DNA of 51,006 bases from Mycobacterium gordonae (lineage in GTDB: Bacteria; Actinomycetota; Actinomycetes; Mycobacteriales; Mycobacteriaceae), in assembly GCF_002101675.1 (NCBI RefSeq), contig NZ_LQOY01000055.1, forward strand, positions 1-51,006. The letters run 5' to 3'. This document shows positions 26,125 through 34,779 of this stretch, piece after piece (the stretch's first letter is position 1; every line of letters begins with the position of its first letter). The position numbers and the translations under genes are program-made. Under the pieces are notes generated by a model. The model saw nothing but the letters and a program-made list of their open reading frames with translations, was not told the DNA's origin and made no database searches.

Positions 26125-27777
26125 TCAGGGGATCAGAGACTGAATGTCTTTCAGGGTGTTGACCACCGCTTCGGTCAGCACCAGGAATTCCACCGCGCCC
26201 GCCACCGTGGCCAGACCGACGTCGGCGGCGATCGGAAGCCCGATCGCGTTGATCAGGTTACCCTGCGCCAATTGCTCGGTGAACAGCGCCGCGTTGTACG
26301 CGGGCAGCGAGGTCAGCACCGAGGTCGCGATGTCCGCGGTGGGCAGCAGAACGGCGTAGTTGGTCGAGGCGATCGACCCGACGGTGTTGGCGATCTCCTG
26401 CGGCGTCGGGAGCGCGGCCACCTTGGCTCCGATCTCGGTCGGCGACGGGAGCGCGAGTGTCGGGGCGGTGACCGGTTGGCTGGCCATGGCGTGCAGGTCC
26501 GCGCTGAACTGGTTGATGCCCTGCTGGGTCCCGGCGGCCAGGGCGTTGAAGACGGTGCCCGGGGCGACATCCGGGAACAGGCCGAACGGCGTCGGGACGT
26601 CGGCCGGACTAGTTGAGTAGCCGTAGTTGGGGTCGCCGTAGCCGAGATTCACCAGCACCCGCATGTCGGGCTCGATCAGGTTGGCCAGCGGGTTCCCGAT
26701 CACGGGTACGGCACGCAGCGGTTGCAGCAGCGGCAGTTGCTGGGTCGGCAGGATGAAGTACTCGGTGTTGCCGGTATAGCCCGGAGACGTCTGCAGCGGA
26801 ATGGCGGCATCGATCTGCGCCTGGGTCAGGTTGAGGTACTGGGGGTGGACGAAGACGATGCCCGCCACCGCGTTCAGGTCGGAGATGATATTGAGCGGGT
26901 ACCTCGGGAAGTCGGCGAAGCCGTCGTATTCCAGCGTGTAATTGCGGACCGGATAGATGGTGTCCGACGGGGTGGACCCGTAGAACTCCAGACCCAGGCT
27001 GGACATGACCAGACCGGGGAACCGGGACAACAGGCCCCCGTTGGGATTCATCTCGTTACCGGTCAAGACGAAGTTGAGCATGTTCGCCGGGGGAGGGGTG
27101 GCGCCGAAGCTCGACAAACCTGCCGCGAGATTGCGCATATACAGCGACGAGATGACGGCGCTCTGCGAGACGCCGAAGACGGTGACCGATTGGTTCAGAT
27201 CCTGAATCTGGTGGTAGGCCGCGGCGTCCAGGGTGGTGAGCCCGATCTGGACCGACTTGTTGAAGTACATGCTGCGGACGCCGGTGAGCGGATAGAGCTC
27301 CTCGGGGGTGTTCAATCCTTGCAGTTGCGCAATGGTTGTGCCGATGTAGTTGTTCGCCTTCTGCAGGAAGTCGGCGGTGACGATCGGAACGCCGGTGCCG
27401 CTCATGACCAGCGAAATATCGTTGGGCACCCAGGGGATCGCCGCCGCGGTCGCCGCCTGCGCGGGCGCGGCGAACGCGCCACCCAGGGCCGCGGCGGCGG
27501 CGCTCTCGGCCTGGGCGTAAGCCGAACCCGCGGCGGCCAAGGTCCGGTGGAACTCGTTGTGGAAGGCCTCGAATTGCGTTACCACATCCTGGTATTCGCT
27601 TCCGAACGCGCCGAACAGGTTCGCGATCGCCGCCGACACCTCGTCACCGGCCGCCGCCAGCAGGCTCGACGTCGGCGTGGCCGCGGCGGCACTGGCCGCG
27701 CTGAGCGTCGCGCCGATTGCCTCGATGTCGGCGGCGGCCGCCACCATGCCTTGTGGCTCCGCCAGCAAGAACGACAT
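26125..27777 (-). CDS. PE family protein with PE-PPE hydrolase domain (array member 2)
   Basis: This 550-residue protein has a PE domain (MSFLLAEPQGMVAAAADIEAI) ending with YAQAE. The hydrolase nucleophile motif is FGVSQSAVISS, with Val replacing the usual Tyr before Ser. Then come YDGFADFPRYPLNIISDLNAV, VHPQYL and NLGYGDPNYGYSTSPADVPTPFGLFP. The C-terminal module YAVLLPTADIATSVLTSLPAYN follows. The strong site GGGGAAGGAA precedes the ATG, and promoter elements lie at 27818-27847. The substrate is unknown; family members tested elsewhere are serine esterases. Confidence 0.92.
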   Translation of the reverse strand: MSFLLAEPQGMVAAAADIEAIGATLSAASAAAATPTSSLLAAAGDEVSAAIANLFGAFGSEYQDVVTQFEAFHNEFHRTLAAAGSAYAQAESAAAAALGGAFAAPAQAATAAAIPWVPNDISLVMSGTGVPIVTADFLQKANNYIGTTIAQLQGLNTPEELYPLTGVRSMYFNKSVQIGLTTLDAAAYHQIQDLNQSVTVFGVSQSAVISSLYMRNLAAGLSSFGATPPPANMLNFVLTGNEMNPNGGLLSRFPGLVMSSLGLEFYGSTPSDTIYPVRNYTLEYDGFADFPRYPLNIISDLNAVAGIVFVHPQYLNLTQAQIDAAIPLQTSPGYTGNTEYFILPTQQLPLLQPLRAVPVIGNPLANLIEPDMRVLVNLGYGDPNYGYSTSPADVPTPFGLFPDVAPGTVFNALAAGTQQGINQFSADLHAMASQPVTAPTLALPSPTEIGAKVAALPTPQEIANTVGSIASTNYAVLLPTADIATSVLTSLPAYNAALFTEQLAQGNLINAIGLPIAADVGLATVAGAVEFLVLTEAVVNTLKDIQSLIP

Positions 27778-27817
27778 AGCGCAGTTCCTTCCCCATCAAG
27801 CCGCACCGGTTTGCGCA

Positions 27818-27859
27818 AGCGTAGAGGCGAGCTTCCGAAACTGTCTGGCGTTTACGCCA
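27818..27859 (-). promoter_or_regulatory. Promoter of PE member 2 with adjoining hairpin
   Basis: On the minus strand the -10 is TACGCT (27818-27823) and the -35 CAGACA (27842-27847), spaced 18. Directly upstream and overlapping the -35 is the inverted repeat TGGCG-TTTA-CGCCA (27846-27859). The same -35 with a related GGCC-TTT-GGCC repeat occurs before member 6. Confidence 0.45.
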
Positions 27860-27872
27860 TCCGGCCCGAAAG

Positions 27873-29474
27873 TCAGGGGATGAGGGCGCTGATGTCCTTG
27901 ATGTTCTCGGAGATCGCCTTTGCGATGACCAGGAATTCGACAATGCCAGCAATGGTGATGAGCCCTACGTCGGCGGCAAGCGGGTACCCGATCGCGTTGA
28001 TCAGGTTGCCCTGCGCGAGCTGGCTCAAGAAGAGCTGAGAGTCGTACAGCGGCATCGTGGTGGCGAAGGCGAGCAAGGTGTCCGCGGTGGGAAGCAGGAC
28101 GGCGTAGTCGGTCGAGATGACAGTGGCGGCTGTGTTCACGATCTTTTCCGGCGACGGCAGGGCGGCCAACGTCGCCATCAGGTCTGCCGGCTGTGGCGGT
28201 GCGAAAGACGGGAGTGTGAACGGCTGCGCGGCCAGCGCCTGCAGTTCGGCGGTGAAGTCGTGGATCCCCTGCTGCGTGCCCGCGGCGAGGGCCTCGACGA
28301 CCGTGGCGGGGCTGACGTCCGGGAACAGCCCGAACGGGGTACGCACGTCGGCCGGACTGGTGGAGTAGCCGTGGTACGGGTCTCCGTAGCCCAGATTGAC
28401 GATCACTTTCAGGTCCGGCTCCACCAGCGCGGCCAGCGGATTACCGATGACCGGAATCGCGCGCAACGGCGCCAGCAGGGGCAGGTTCTCGGTGCGGATC
28501 ATGTAGTACTCGGTGACGCCGGTGTAGCCGGGTGAGGTGGCCAGGGGAACGGCGTTATTGACATCCGCCACACTGAGATCCAGATACTTCACGTGGACGG
28601 TGGCGATGCCCATCACCGCATTGAGATCCGAGATGAAGTTGAGCGGATACCGCGGGAAGTCGGCGAACCCGTCGTACTCCTGGGTATAGATGGCCGTCGG
28701 GTACAGCGTGTCCGAGGGCGTCCCGCCGTAGAAGGACAGACCCAGGGTCGGCAGCGTCAGGCCCGGGAACCGCGCGAGCATACCGCCGTTGGGGTTCATC
28801 TCATTCCCGACGAGCACGAAATTGAGCTGACCCTGATACGGCGATCCCATTGCGGCGAGCTTCTGCATCTCCAGCGAGGCGATGATCGCGCTCTGCGAGT
28901 AGCCGAAAATCGTCAGACTGTTTCCGGGAATGGCCAACTGCGAGTGAATCGCGTTGTCCATGATCGTCAGGCCTTCAACCACCGACTGGTTCAGCGTCAT
29001 GCTCTTCACACCCGTGATCGGATACAGATTCTCAGGGGTGTACAGCGGCAGCTGGACGTTCGGGGGAAATGGGTTGGCACGGACATACAGTTCATTCGCC
29101 TTTGCGACATAACCCTCCGACGGGATGGGCACGCCGGTGGGACCGAGGAACAAGGAGGTCAGATTGGCGGCGAAGGGCGGAATCGCCGCCGCGCTGGCGG
29201 CCTCGGTCTGGACGTAGGCCTGCGCGGCCGCGGCCAGGGTCTGCCGGAACGTCGTTTGAAAGGCTTCGACCTGCCCGGCGAGCGCCTGGAACTCCAGTCC
29301 GTGCGTGCCGAACAGATTCGCGATGGCCGCCGACACCTCGTCGGCGGCCGCGGCCAGCAGCCCGGTCGTCGGCGCTGCCGCGGCGGCGCTCGCCGCCGTC
29401 ACCGTCGACCCGATGTTCTCGATGTCCGCCACTGTCGTCGCGACGACCTCCGGCGCGACAAGCAGATTCGTCAT
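27873..29474 (-). CDS. PE family protein with PE-PPE hydrolase domain (array member 3)
   Basis: This 533-residue protein has a PE domain (MTNLLVAPEVVATTVADIENI) ending with the secretion motif YVQTE. Nucleophile motif FGYSQSAIIAS, then YDGFADFPRYPLNFISDLNAVMGIATVHVKYL and NLGYGDPYHGYSTSPADVRTPFGLFP. The C-terminal module is YAVLLPTADTLLAFATTMPLYDSQLF. It is closest to member 4, with near-identical C-terminal halves, suggesting a recent duplication. It ends ...ALIP. Confidence 0.92.
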   Translation of the reverse strand: MTNLLVAPEVVATTVADIENIGSTVTAASAAAAAPTTGLLAAAADEVSAAIANLFGTHGLEFQALAGQVEAFQTTFRQTLAAAAQAYVQTEAASAAAIPPFAANLTSLFLGPTGVPIPSEGYVAKANELYVRANPFPPNVQLPLYTPENLYPITGVKSMTLNQSVVEGLTIMDNAIHSQLAIPGNSLTIFGYSQSAIIASLEMQKLAAMGSPYQGQLNFVLVGNEMNPNGGMLARFPGLTLPTLGLSFYGGTPSDTLYPTAIYTQEYDGFADFPRYPLNFISDLNAVMGIATVHVKYLDLSVADVNNAVPLATSPGYTGVTEYYMIRTENLPLLAPLRAIPVIGNPLAALVEPDLKVIVNLGYGDPYHGYSTSPADVRTPFGLFPDVSPATVVEALAAGTQQGIHDFTAELQALAAQPFTLPSFAPPQPADLMATLAALPSPEKIVNTAATVISTDYAVLLPTADTLLAFATTMPLYDSQLFLSQLAQGNLINAIGYPLAADVGLITIAGIVEFLVIAKAISENIKDISALIP

Positions 29475-29521
29475 GGGCGTCTCTTCCCTCGCTGAACGCG
29501 GTGGTCTTGGTCAGATTGGCC

Positions 29522-29554
29522 GTCAGCGTATGACGGGGCCGCTGACTATGTCCG
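29522..29554 (-). promoter_or_regulatory. Promoter of PE member 3
   Basis: On the minus strand the -10 is TACGCT (29525-29530) within CGTCATACGCT, an 11-base string also found at the same distance before member 4. The -35 candidate CGGACA (29549-29554) is spaced 18. A perfect inverted repeat, GTCAGCG (29522-29528) and CGCTGAC (29540-29546), overlaps the -10. Confidence 0.4.
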
Positions 29555-29584
29555 CGTTTTCGCGCCATCAGGGAGCACGGGGCG

Positions 29585-31258
29585 TCAGGGAATGAGTGCC
29601 CGGATATCGCTGATGTTCTGTGAGATCGCCTTCGAGATGACCAGGAATTGGACGATGCCGGCAATTGTCACCAGACCGACATCGGCCGCAATGGGATAGC
29701 CGATCGCGTTGACGATGTTGCCCTGCACCAGTTGTTCGAGGAAGAGCTGGGAGTCGTACAGGGGCAACGAAGTCGCGAAAGCCAGCGCCGTATCGGCGGC
29801 CGGAAGCAGCACGGCGTAGTCGGTCGAGATGACCGTGGCGGCGGTGTTCACCACCTTCTCCGGTGAGGGCAGGTTCGCCAGCGTCGCCATGAGATCAGCC
29901 GGCTGCGGGGGAGTGAATGTCGGGAACTCGATCGGCTGCGCGGCCAGGGCCTGCAGTTCGGTGTGGAAGTCCTGAATACCCTGGCGGGTTCCGTTGGCGA
30001 AAGCGTCGATGAGCGTGCTCGGACTGACTTCCGGGAACAAGCCGAACGGGGTCTGAACGTCGGCGTAGCTCGTCGAATAGCCGTAGTTGGGGTCGCCGTA
30101 ACCCAGATTGACGATCACTTCCAGGTTGGGTTCGATCAGGGCGGCGAGCGGGTTCCCGACCACCGGTAGCGCACGTAGCGGCATGAGCAGCGGTAGTTCC
30201 TCGGTGGGAATCATGTAGTAGTACGACTTGCCGCCGTTCTCGTAATAGCCCGGCGAAGTGGGCAGTTGAACGGCGCTATTGACCTGGGCGGGAGTAAGAC
30301 TCAGATATTTCGTGTGGACGGTGGCTATGCCTACCACCGCATTGAGATCAGAGATGAAGTTCAGTGGATACCGCGGGAAGTCGGCGAAGCCGTCGTACTC
30401 CTGCGTGTAGATGGCTACATCGTAGGGAGTATTCGACGGTGTCGCTCCGTAGAAGTCGAGTCCCAAGGTCGGCAGGGTCAGATTTGGAAAGCGTGCCAGC
30501 ATGCCGCCGTTCGGGTTCATCTCATTACCGACCAGGACGAAGTTGAGATCCGCGGGTGAGACCGGGAAACCTTGGGCCGCCAGCTGTTGCATATACAGCG
30601 AAGAGATGATCGCGCTCTGCGAGTAGCCGAAAACGGTCACCGGACCGTTTGCTATTTGATTCTGCACGTAGTTTCCGAGGATGGTCAGGCCCTCAGAAAC
30701 CGATTGGTTCAGCGTCAAGCTCTTGACGCCGGTGATCGGGTACAACTCTTCGGGCGTGTACAGGATCGGCAGGGCCTGGTTCGGGTTGTTGGCGTGCACG
30801 TACAGGAGATTCGCCAAAGTGGCGTATTCCGGCGGGGGTATCGGCACGCCGGTGGGACCGATGAACACCGCGGTGGGAAATGTGCTGAACGGCGGATTGG
30901 TAACCGGGAACGCCGGCGGTGGTGGTGTGAACGCCGCAGCGGCCGGCAGACCCAGGACCCCCTGCAACGCTGTGGCGGCCGCGGCCTCGGTGTGCACGTA
31001 GGCATTCGCCGCCGCTGCCAGGGCCTGCTGAAATTGTGATTGGTATGCCTCTACGGTGGCGACGGCGGCCTGGAATTCCTGTCCGTAAGTACCGAAGAAA
31101 TTCGCGATGGCCGCAGACACCTCATCGGCGGCCGCGGCTAACAACCCGGACGTCGGTGCGGCCGCCGCTGCGCTCGCCGCGCTCACCGTCGAACCGATGC
31201 GCTCCAGGTCCGTGACCACCGACGTGATGATTTCTGGCTGCACCAGCAAAGACGTCAT
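29585..31258 (-). CDS. PE family protein with PE-PPE hydrolase domain (array member 4)
   Basis: This 557-residue protein starts at ATG 31258 (MTSLLVQPEIITSVVTDLERI); the open frame extends 27 codons further but that part is the promoter region. The PE domain ends with YVHTE. A Pro/Phe-rich linker follows (AAAFTPPPPAFPVTNPPF). The hydrolase motifs are FGYSQSAIISS, YDGFADFPRYPLNFISDLNAVVGIATVHTKYL and NLGYGDPNYGYSTSYADVQTPFGLFP. The C-terminal module ends ...RALIP. It is closely related to member 3. Confidence 0.92.
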   Translation of the reverse strand: MTSLLVQPEIITSVVTDLERIGSTVSAASAAAAAPTSGLLAAAADEVSAAIANFFGTYGQEFQAAVATVEAYQSQFQQALAAAANAYVHTEAAAATALQGVLGLPAAAAFTPPPPAFPVTNPPFSTFPTAVFIGPTGVPIPPPEYATLANLLYVHANNPNQALPILYTPEELYPITGVKSLTLNQSVSEGLTILGNYVQNQIANGPVTVFGYSQSAIISSLYMQQLAAQGFPVSPADLNFVLVGNEMNPNGGMLARFPNLTLPTLGLDFYGATPSNTPYDVAIYTQEYDGFADFPRYPLNFISDLNAVVGIATVHTKYLSLTPAQVNSAVQLPTSPGYYENGGKSYYYMIPTEELPLLMPLRALPVVGNPLAALIEPNLEVIVNLGYGDPNYGYSTSYADVQTPFGLFPEVSPSTLIDAFANGTRQGIQDFHTELQALAAQPIEFPTFTPPQPADLMATLANLPSPEKVVNTAATVISTDYAVLLPAADTALAFATSLPLYDSQLFLEQLVQGNIVNAIGYPIAADVGLVTIAGIVQFLVISKAISQNISDIRALIP

Positions 31259-31307
31259 TGCCCACCCCATCCCCCTGTGACCGAAAAAACGGTCAGTTCC
31301 CGAAATG

Positions 31308-31357
31308 AGCGTATGACGCTGGTGCCGTATTGTCAGCACTCAAAATTGTTTGACAAT
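31308..31357 (-). promoter_or_regulatory. Promoter and operator-like repeat of PE member 4
   Basis: On the minus strand the -35 CTGACA (31331-31336) and -10 TACGCT (31308-31313) are spaced by exactly 17, a convincing SigA-type promoter with a leader of about 43 bases. The perfect arms ATTGTCA (31329-31335) and TGACAAT (31351-31357) overlap the -35, with centres 22 bp apart (two helical turns), suggesting a repressor or activator site. Confidence 0.5.
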
Positions 31358-31394
31358 CGCCTAATAGCGGGCGCCGCAACATATTTGAGAACTA

Positions 31395-33047
31395 TTAGAA
31401 GTCTTTGACCAATGCGCCCATCACGACGAGTGCCTCCAGGCCCAGGCCGGCACTCAGCAACGCTGTCGTCGCGGCGATCGGGCGGCCCACCGCGTTGACC
31501 AACCCCATCGGGTCGCCTTCGACGGCCTGCTCGATGCCGTCGAGGAACAGGTTGAGGCCGTAGGACGGCAACGTGGTGGCGCCCGCGTTGAGGATGTCGG
31601 CGGTGGGAAGAAGAACCGCGTATGTCTGCGATGTCACCGTGGTGAACGTGTCGGCGATGTAGGTGTTCGCCGCCTGGATGTTGCCGATGAAACCGGGTAT
31701 CGATGTCGGGACGGTGATCAACTCCGGCGACGGTGCCGGCAGTGCGCGGTATGACTGGAACAGGCCCAGGGCGGACACGTCGAGCTCGGCCGGAGCCGGC
31801 GGTGCCGTGAGATTGACTGCGGCAGTGGTCACTCCGTGTTGGGCACCCAAGACCAGGGTCCCGGAGAGGCGGACCGGATCGATCGGCGGGAACAGGCCGA
31901 ACGGGGTCGGCACGTCCGCGGCAGTGGTCGAATAGCCGTAGTTCGGGTCACCGTATCCCAGGTTGACGATCGTCCTCAGGCTCGGCTCCATCAGGTCCGC
32001 AAGCGGGTTGCCCACCATCGGTATCGCCCGCAGCGGGGTCAGCAGGGGCAGCTGGTGGTTGCGGATGATGTAGTACGTCGTGTTGCCGGTGTAGCCGGGG
32101 GACGTGGGCAGCTGCACCAGGTCACCCGGTGGCAGCGAGTCGATGTTGACGTACGGCGTCTTGCTGTGCACCAGGGCGATGCCGGCGATGGCGTTCAGGT
32201 CGGAGACGATGTTGAGCGGATAGCGGGGAAAGTCGGCGAAGCCGTCGTATTCGTAGGTGTAGATGCTGGTGGGGTAGATCGTGTCGGAAGGTGTCGCGCC
32301 CAAGAAGTCCAGTCCGATGCTCGGCAGGGTCAAACCGGCGAAGCGCGACAGCAGGCCGCCGTTGGGGTTCATCGGATTGGCCAGCAGTACGAAACCGAGC
32401 TGATTGGCAGCGGGTGCCCCCGGCATCGCGGCGAGGTGGCGCATCTCGATTGACGCGATGATGGCACTCTGCGAATACCCGAGCGCGACGACACTGTTGC
32501 CTCGGCCAATTTCGCCCATGATGGCTTCGTGCAGCATTGCGACACCCTGGGTCAGCGAGGTGTTGAGCGGCAGGCTCTTGGCGCCGGTCAGCGGATACAG
32601 CTGTTCAGGGGTGTACAGCACCTGGGCGGTCGTGGCACCGAACTGGGTGCTGATGTAGTTCAGCACGCCAGCGACGAATTTCGGTGGGGGAAGCGGAGTT
32701 CCGCTGCCACCCATGATCAGGCTGACGGTCGGTCCGGCCAGCGGGGTCGCGGCGATCGTTGCCGAGTTGGTGACTTCTGCCTCGGTGTAGGCGAACCCGG
32801 CAGCGGCCAGCAGCCGGCCGAACTCGCCGCGAAACGCCTCCAGCTGCGCCACGGCGGTCTGGAATTGGGTGCCGTACCCGCCGAAGAATTGCGCGACGGC
32901 TGCGGACACCTCGTCGGCGGCGGCCGCCAACAGGTTTGACGTCGGCGCCGCCGCGGCCGCCCCGGCCGCGCTGACCGCCGAGCCGATGCCCTCGATGTCG
33001 GTCACCGCGGTCGCGATGATCTGCGGCTGCGCGATTACATAGGTCAT
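31395..33047 (-). CDS. PE family protein with PE-PPE hydrolase domain (array member 5)
   Basis: This 550-residue protein has a PE domain (MTYVIAQPQIIATAVTDIEGI) ending with YTEAE. Hydrolase motifs: LGYSQSAIIASIEM, YDGFADFPRYPLNIVSDLNAIAGIALVHSKTP and NLGYGDPNYGYSTTAADVPTPFGLFP. The C-terminal module (YAVLLPTADILNAGATTLPSYGLNLFLDGIEQAVEGDPMGLVNAVG) is most like member 1. Its start is only nine bases past the stop of member 6, so these two are co-transcribed. Confidence 0.92.
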   Translation of the reverse strand: MTYVIAQPQIIATAVTDIEGIGSAVSAAGAAAAAPTSNLLAAAADEVSAAVAQFFGGYGTQFQTAVAQLEAFRGEFGRLLAAAGFAYTEAEVTNSATIAATPLAGPTVSLIMGGSGTPLPPPKFVAGVLNYISTQFGATTAQVLYTPEQLYPLTGAKSLPLNTSLTQGVAMLHEAIMGEIGRGNSVVALGYSQSAIIASIEMRHLAAMPGAPAANQLGFVLLANPMNPNGGLLSRFAGLTLPSIGLDFLGATPSDTIYPTSIYTYEYDGFADFPRYPLNIVSDLNAIAGIALVHSKTPYVNIDSLPPGDLVQLPTSPGYTGNTTYYIIRNHQLPLLTPLRAIPMVGNPLADLMEPSLRTIVNLGYGDPNYGYSTTAADVPTPFGLFPPIDPVRLSGTLVLGAQHGVTTAAVNLTAPPAPAELDVSALGLFQSYRALPAPSPELITVPTSIPGFIGNIQAANTYIADTFTTVTSQTYAVLLPTADILNAGATTLPSYGLNLFLDGIEQAVEGDPMGLVNAVGRPIAATTALLSAGLGLEALVVMGALVKDF

Positions 33048-33056
33048 CGCGTCCAG

Positions 33057-34709
33057 CTACAAACCGATGCTCTGCAGGTCCTGAACGATGTCCGCCGCTG
33101 CTTCCACCACAGCGATGAACTCGATCATGCCGCCCAGTGCCGCCAGGCCGGCGGTGGCCGCGAGTGGGAGTTCGATTGCCGCCCTGATGTTGCCCTGGGC
33201 GAGCTGGCTCAGGAAGAGCGTCAAGTCGTAGGCCGGCATGGTGGTCGCGAACGCAGTCAGTAGGTCTGCCGTCGGAAGCAGCACCGAGTAGCCGGTGGAG
33301 ACCACTGAGGCAAACGTATTGGCGATATTGACCGGCGTGGGTGGCAGTACCATCGGCGGCGGTGGCAGGTAGGCCTGAATCAACGGCGGGAATGCGGGCG
33401 GCTGGATCACCGGCGCTGACGTCAGCGCATGCGGCGTCACGGCGAGGAAGTCGTTGATGCCCTGCTGAGTTCCCCTGACCAGAGCGTCCGCGATGACACC
33501 GGGCGGAACCTCCGGGAACAGACCGAACGGCGTCGGCACATCGGCGTAGCTGGTGGAGTAACCGAAATTCGGGTCGCCGTAGCCGAGGTTGACGATGACC
33601 TTCAGATTCGGCTGCACCAGTGCCGCAATGGGTTCGCCGATGACGGGGATGGCCCGCACCGGATCCAGCAGCGGCAGGTCCGGGTGGTCGATCATGAACC
33701 ACCTGTTGGCGGTGGCGCCCGTGGTCGGCAACTGCGTGGCCGACTGCACCTGGGCGGGGGTGAGGTCCGCGTACGTGGTGTGGACCGTGAGGATGCCGAA
33801 CACCGCGTTGATGTCCGACACGATGTTCAGCGGGTACCGGGGGAAGTCGGCGAAGCCGTCGTATTGGATGGTGTAGGTGGTCGTCGGGTATTGGGTGTTC
33901 GGCATCGCACCGTAGAACGGCAGGCCGACGGTCGAGATGTCGAGCCCGGGTATGCGGGCCAGGATGCCGCCGTTGGGGTTCATCTCGTTGCCGGTCAGCA
34001 CGAAACTCAGCTGGCTGGGGAGTGGCGCATTGGGCCCGAGGGAAGCGTAGTGCCCCATCAACAATGACGAGATGACGGCGCTCTGCGAGTAGCCGAAAAC
34101 GGTGACGTGGTTCCCGGCGTTGAGCTGGTCCCAAATCGCCGTGTCGAGAATCTGCAGACCCTGCTGCACCGAGCTGGCAAAGATCAACGACCGCACACCG
34201 GTGATCGGATACAGCTGTTCGGGGGTGACCAGTGACGTCAGAATGGCGCCGGGGGAGTTGGGCTGGATGAAGAGTTGGTTGACCGCATTGAGGTAGGTGG
34301 GTCCGGGGATCGGAGTTCCGGTGCCGCCCATGGCAATTGCGATAGTGTCTCCGGTGAACGGCGGGAACACCGGCGGCGCGGTCGGCTGGAACAGCCCGGC
34401 CGTCACGCTCTGCCGAAGCTGAGCCGTATTGATCGCCTCGGCGTTGACGTAGTAGTCGATCGTGGAGTTCAGGTTCTGGACCAGACCCTGGTACAGCGCG
34501 CCGAGTCGCGCGTTGACCGATTGGAATTCCTGGCCGTAGCCACCGAAGAAGTTGGCGATCGCCGTCGACACCTCGTCGGCGGCCGCGGTCATCAGGCCGG
34601 TCGTGGGAGCTGCCGCGGCGGCGGCAGCCTCACCGATCGCCGTGCCGAGCCCGGACAACTCCGTCGCTGCCGCAGCCAGTGCCGGCGGCTGCGCAAATAC
34701 GTAAGACAC
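33057..34709 (-). CDS. PE family protein with PE-PPE hydrolase domain (array member 6)
   Basis: This 550-residue protein starts at GTG 34709 (VSYVFAQPPALAAAATELSGL). The PE domain ends with YVNAE. The hydrolase motifs are FGYSQSAVISSLLM, YDGFADFPRYPLNIVSDINAVFGILTVHTTYA and NLGYGDPNFGYSTSYADVPTPFGLFP. A Pro-rich stretch (PPAFPPLIQAYLPPPPM) precedes the C-terminal module (YSVLLPTADLLTAFATTMPAYD). The promoter -10 is so close that the transcript is leaderless or nearly so. It is first in the two-gene unit with member 5. Confidence 0.92.
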   Translation of the reverse strand: MSYVFAQPPALAAAATELSGLGTAIGEAAAAAAAPTTGLMTAAADEVSTAIANFFGGYGQEFQSVNARLGALYQGLVQNLNSTIDYYVNAEAINTAQLRQSVTAGLFQPTAPPVFPPFTGDTIAIAMGGTGTPIPGPTYLNAVNQLFIQPNSPGAILTSLVTPEQLYPITGVRSLIFASSVQQGLQILDTAIWDQLNAGNHVTVFGYSQSAVISSLLMGHYASLGPNAPLPSQLSFVLTGNEMNPNGGILARIPGLDISTVGLPFYGAMPNTQYPTTTYTIQYDGFADFPRYPLNIVSDINAVFGILTVHTTYADLTPAQVQSATQLPTTGATANRWFMIDHPDLPLLDPVRAIPVIGEPIAALVQPNLKVIVNLGYGDPNFGYSTSYADVPTPFGLFPEVPPGVIADALVRGTQQGINDFLAVTPHALTSAPVIQPPAFPPLIQAYLPPPPMVLPPTPVNIANTFASVVSTGYSVLLPTADLLTAFATTMPAYDLTLFLSQLAQGNIRAAIELPLAATAGLAALGGMIEFIAVVEAAADIVQDLQSIGL

Positions 34710-34716
34710 TCACGTG

Positions 34717-34756
34717 AGGGTAGAGCGATTCCGCGACGGTGTCTGGCCTTTGGCCC
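34717..34756 (-). promoter_or_regulatory. Promoter of PE members 6-5
   Basis: On the minus strand the -35 CAGACA (34740-34745) and -10 TACCCT (34717-34722) are spaced by 17. The -10 ends about 8 bases before the GTG start, predicting a leaderless mRNA. The repeat GGCC-TTT-GGCC (34745-34755) adjoins the -35, as in the promoter of member 2. Confidence 0.45.
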
Positions 34757-34779
34757 GACTCATATGACCTCGCGGCGGG

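Noticed and set aside
24960..34100. Long plus-strand open frames opposite the PE genes
   Set aside because: They are mirror frames of GC-rich PE genes, rich in Arg/Gly/Gln with no recognisable domain or ribosome site.
24168..34709. Possibility that the PE array is a mobile-element or phage region
   Set aside because: No transposase, integrase, terminal repeats or tRNA attachment site was seen; tandem duplication explains the layout.
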